Source of the DNA: DASVDK01 sp036562265 [NCBI: Thermodesulfobacteriota bacterium]
Lineage (GTDB): Bacteria; DASVDK01
Length of the DNA: 7,323 nt
Assembly: GCA_036562265.1 (NCBI GenBank)
Contig: DATCKS010000202.1
Coordinates: forward strand, 1-7,323
Direction: 5' to 3'
In this document: positions 6,989 to 7,323 of the stretch, in pieces
Layout: every line of letters starts with the position of its first letter
Position numbering within the stretch: the stretch's first letter is position 1
Notes under the pieces: model-generated
Seen by the model: the letters and a program-made list of their open reading frames with translations, nothing else
What the model was told of the DNA's origin: nothing
The model's database searches: none
Translations under genes and position numbers: made by a program

Positions 6989-7323
6989 ACGGCGGCGCCG
7001 AGGCCCTGGCCGACCGGGTCTTGGCCGGCGACGTGCGCGCCGCCGCGCGCCTGATCCGCCTGGTGGACGACAGGGACCCGTCGGCCGCGGCGGCGATGCG
7101 GCGCCTCTACCCCCATGCCGGCAAGGCGATCGTCATCGGCCTCACCGGGTCGCCCGGGGCCGGCAAGAGCACCCTCGCGGACCAGCTCGTCGCGTACTTC
7201 CGCGGGCAGGGCAAGACGGTCGGCGTGCTGGCCGTCGATCCGACCTCGCCCTTCAGCGGCGGCGCCATCCTGGGCGACCGGATCCGCATGAACCGTCACG
7301 CCACCGATCCCGGCGTCTTCATC
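6985..7323 (+). CDS. meaB: MeaB/ArgK-type GTPase, mutase chaperone (N-terminal part)
   Basis: The 113 visible residues belong to the G3E-related MeaB family, GTPases that gate cofactor loading and protect B12-dependent acyl-CoA mutases from inactivation. The Walker A P-loop is GSPGAGKST at 55-63 (K61), after a helical N-terminal arm beginning [16 protein letters not shown]. The family hallmark [20 protein letters not shown] (83-102) follows, with D85 in the switch region. The gene runs off the window end. The start is GTG 6985, overlapping the upstream stop as GTGA, with GAGG (6974-6977) 7 bases before it. Its location directly downstream of the mutase operon fits a dedicated chaperone. Since the mutase looks Icm-like, the protein may be functionally closer to the stand-alone counterpart of the IcmF G-domain or to MeaI than to classical MeaB; the visible part cannot settle this. 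Confidence 0.93.
   Translation, partial: MNGGAEALADRVLAGDVRAAARLIRLVDDRDPSAAAAMRRLYPHAGKAIVIGLTGSPGAGKSTLADQLVAYFRGQGKTVGVLAVDPTSPFSGGAILGDRIRMNRHATDPGVFI

Overview
The window is GC-rich, almost fully coding DNA in which every supported gene reads on the + strand. Genes are separated by 0-20 bases or overlap (ATGA, ATGA, a 50-base overlap, GTGA), with one larger gap of 73 bases. This looks like one polycistronic operon for short-chain acyl-CoA metabolism in a high-GC bacterium. I cannot fix the phylum: the codon bias and gene set would suit Myxococcota/Desulfobacterota, Acidobacteriota, Gemmatimonadota or similar groups. No mobile element, CRISPR array, tRNA, rRNA or prophage sequence was seen.

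Layout: (1) 1-157, C-terminal end of a probable MerR-family regulator; (2) 154-1329, acetyl-CoA acetyltransferase; (3) 1330-1402, a gap with two back-to-back hairpins and a strong ribosome binding site; (4) 1403-2251, 3-hydroxybutyryl-CoA dehydrogenase; (5) 2262-3410, SCAD-like acyl-CoA dehydrogenase; (6) 3413-3832, hotdog thioesterase with an FlK-type Thr/Glu/His triad; (7) 3829-5418, large subunit of a B12-dependent acyl-CoA mutase; (8) 5369-5821, its B12-binding small subunit; (9) 5840-6988, a second acyl-CoA dehydrogenase; (10) 6985-window end, N-terminal part of a MeaB/ArgK-type GTPase that services B12 mutases.

The main observation concerns the mutase. Homology alone would label it methylmalonyl-CoA mutase. 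However, the two residues that recognise the methylmalonyl carboxylate (Tyr89 and Arg207 in the Propionibacterium enzyme) are Phe59 and Gln177 here, with the same 118-residue spacing. Phe/Gln is the isobutyryl-CoA mutase (Icm) pair. The position that is Asp117 in 2-hydroxyisobutyryl-CoA mutase is Ala86, which argues against that alternative.

Read this way the operon is coherent. Isobutyryl-CoA is isomerised to n-butyryl-CoA (genes 7, 8, with chaperone 10), oxidised to crotonyl-CoA (gene 5 or 9), hydrated by a crotonase not in the window, oxidised to acetoacetyl-CoA (gene 4) and cleaved to two acetyl-CoA (gene 2). The reverse direction, making isobutyryl-CoA from acetyl-CoA units, cannot be excluded. 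No methylmalonyl-CoA epimerase or propionyl-CoA carboxylase gene is present in the visible part. The thioesterase may release free acid or clear a dead-end CoA ester. Functional assignments rest on motif reading, not on database searches.
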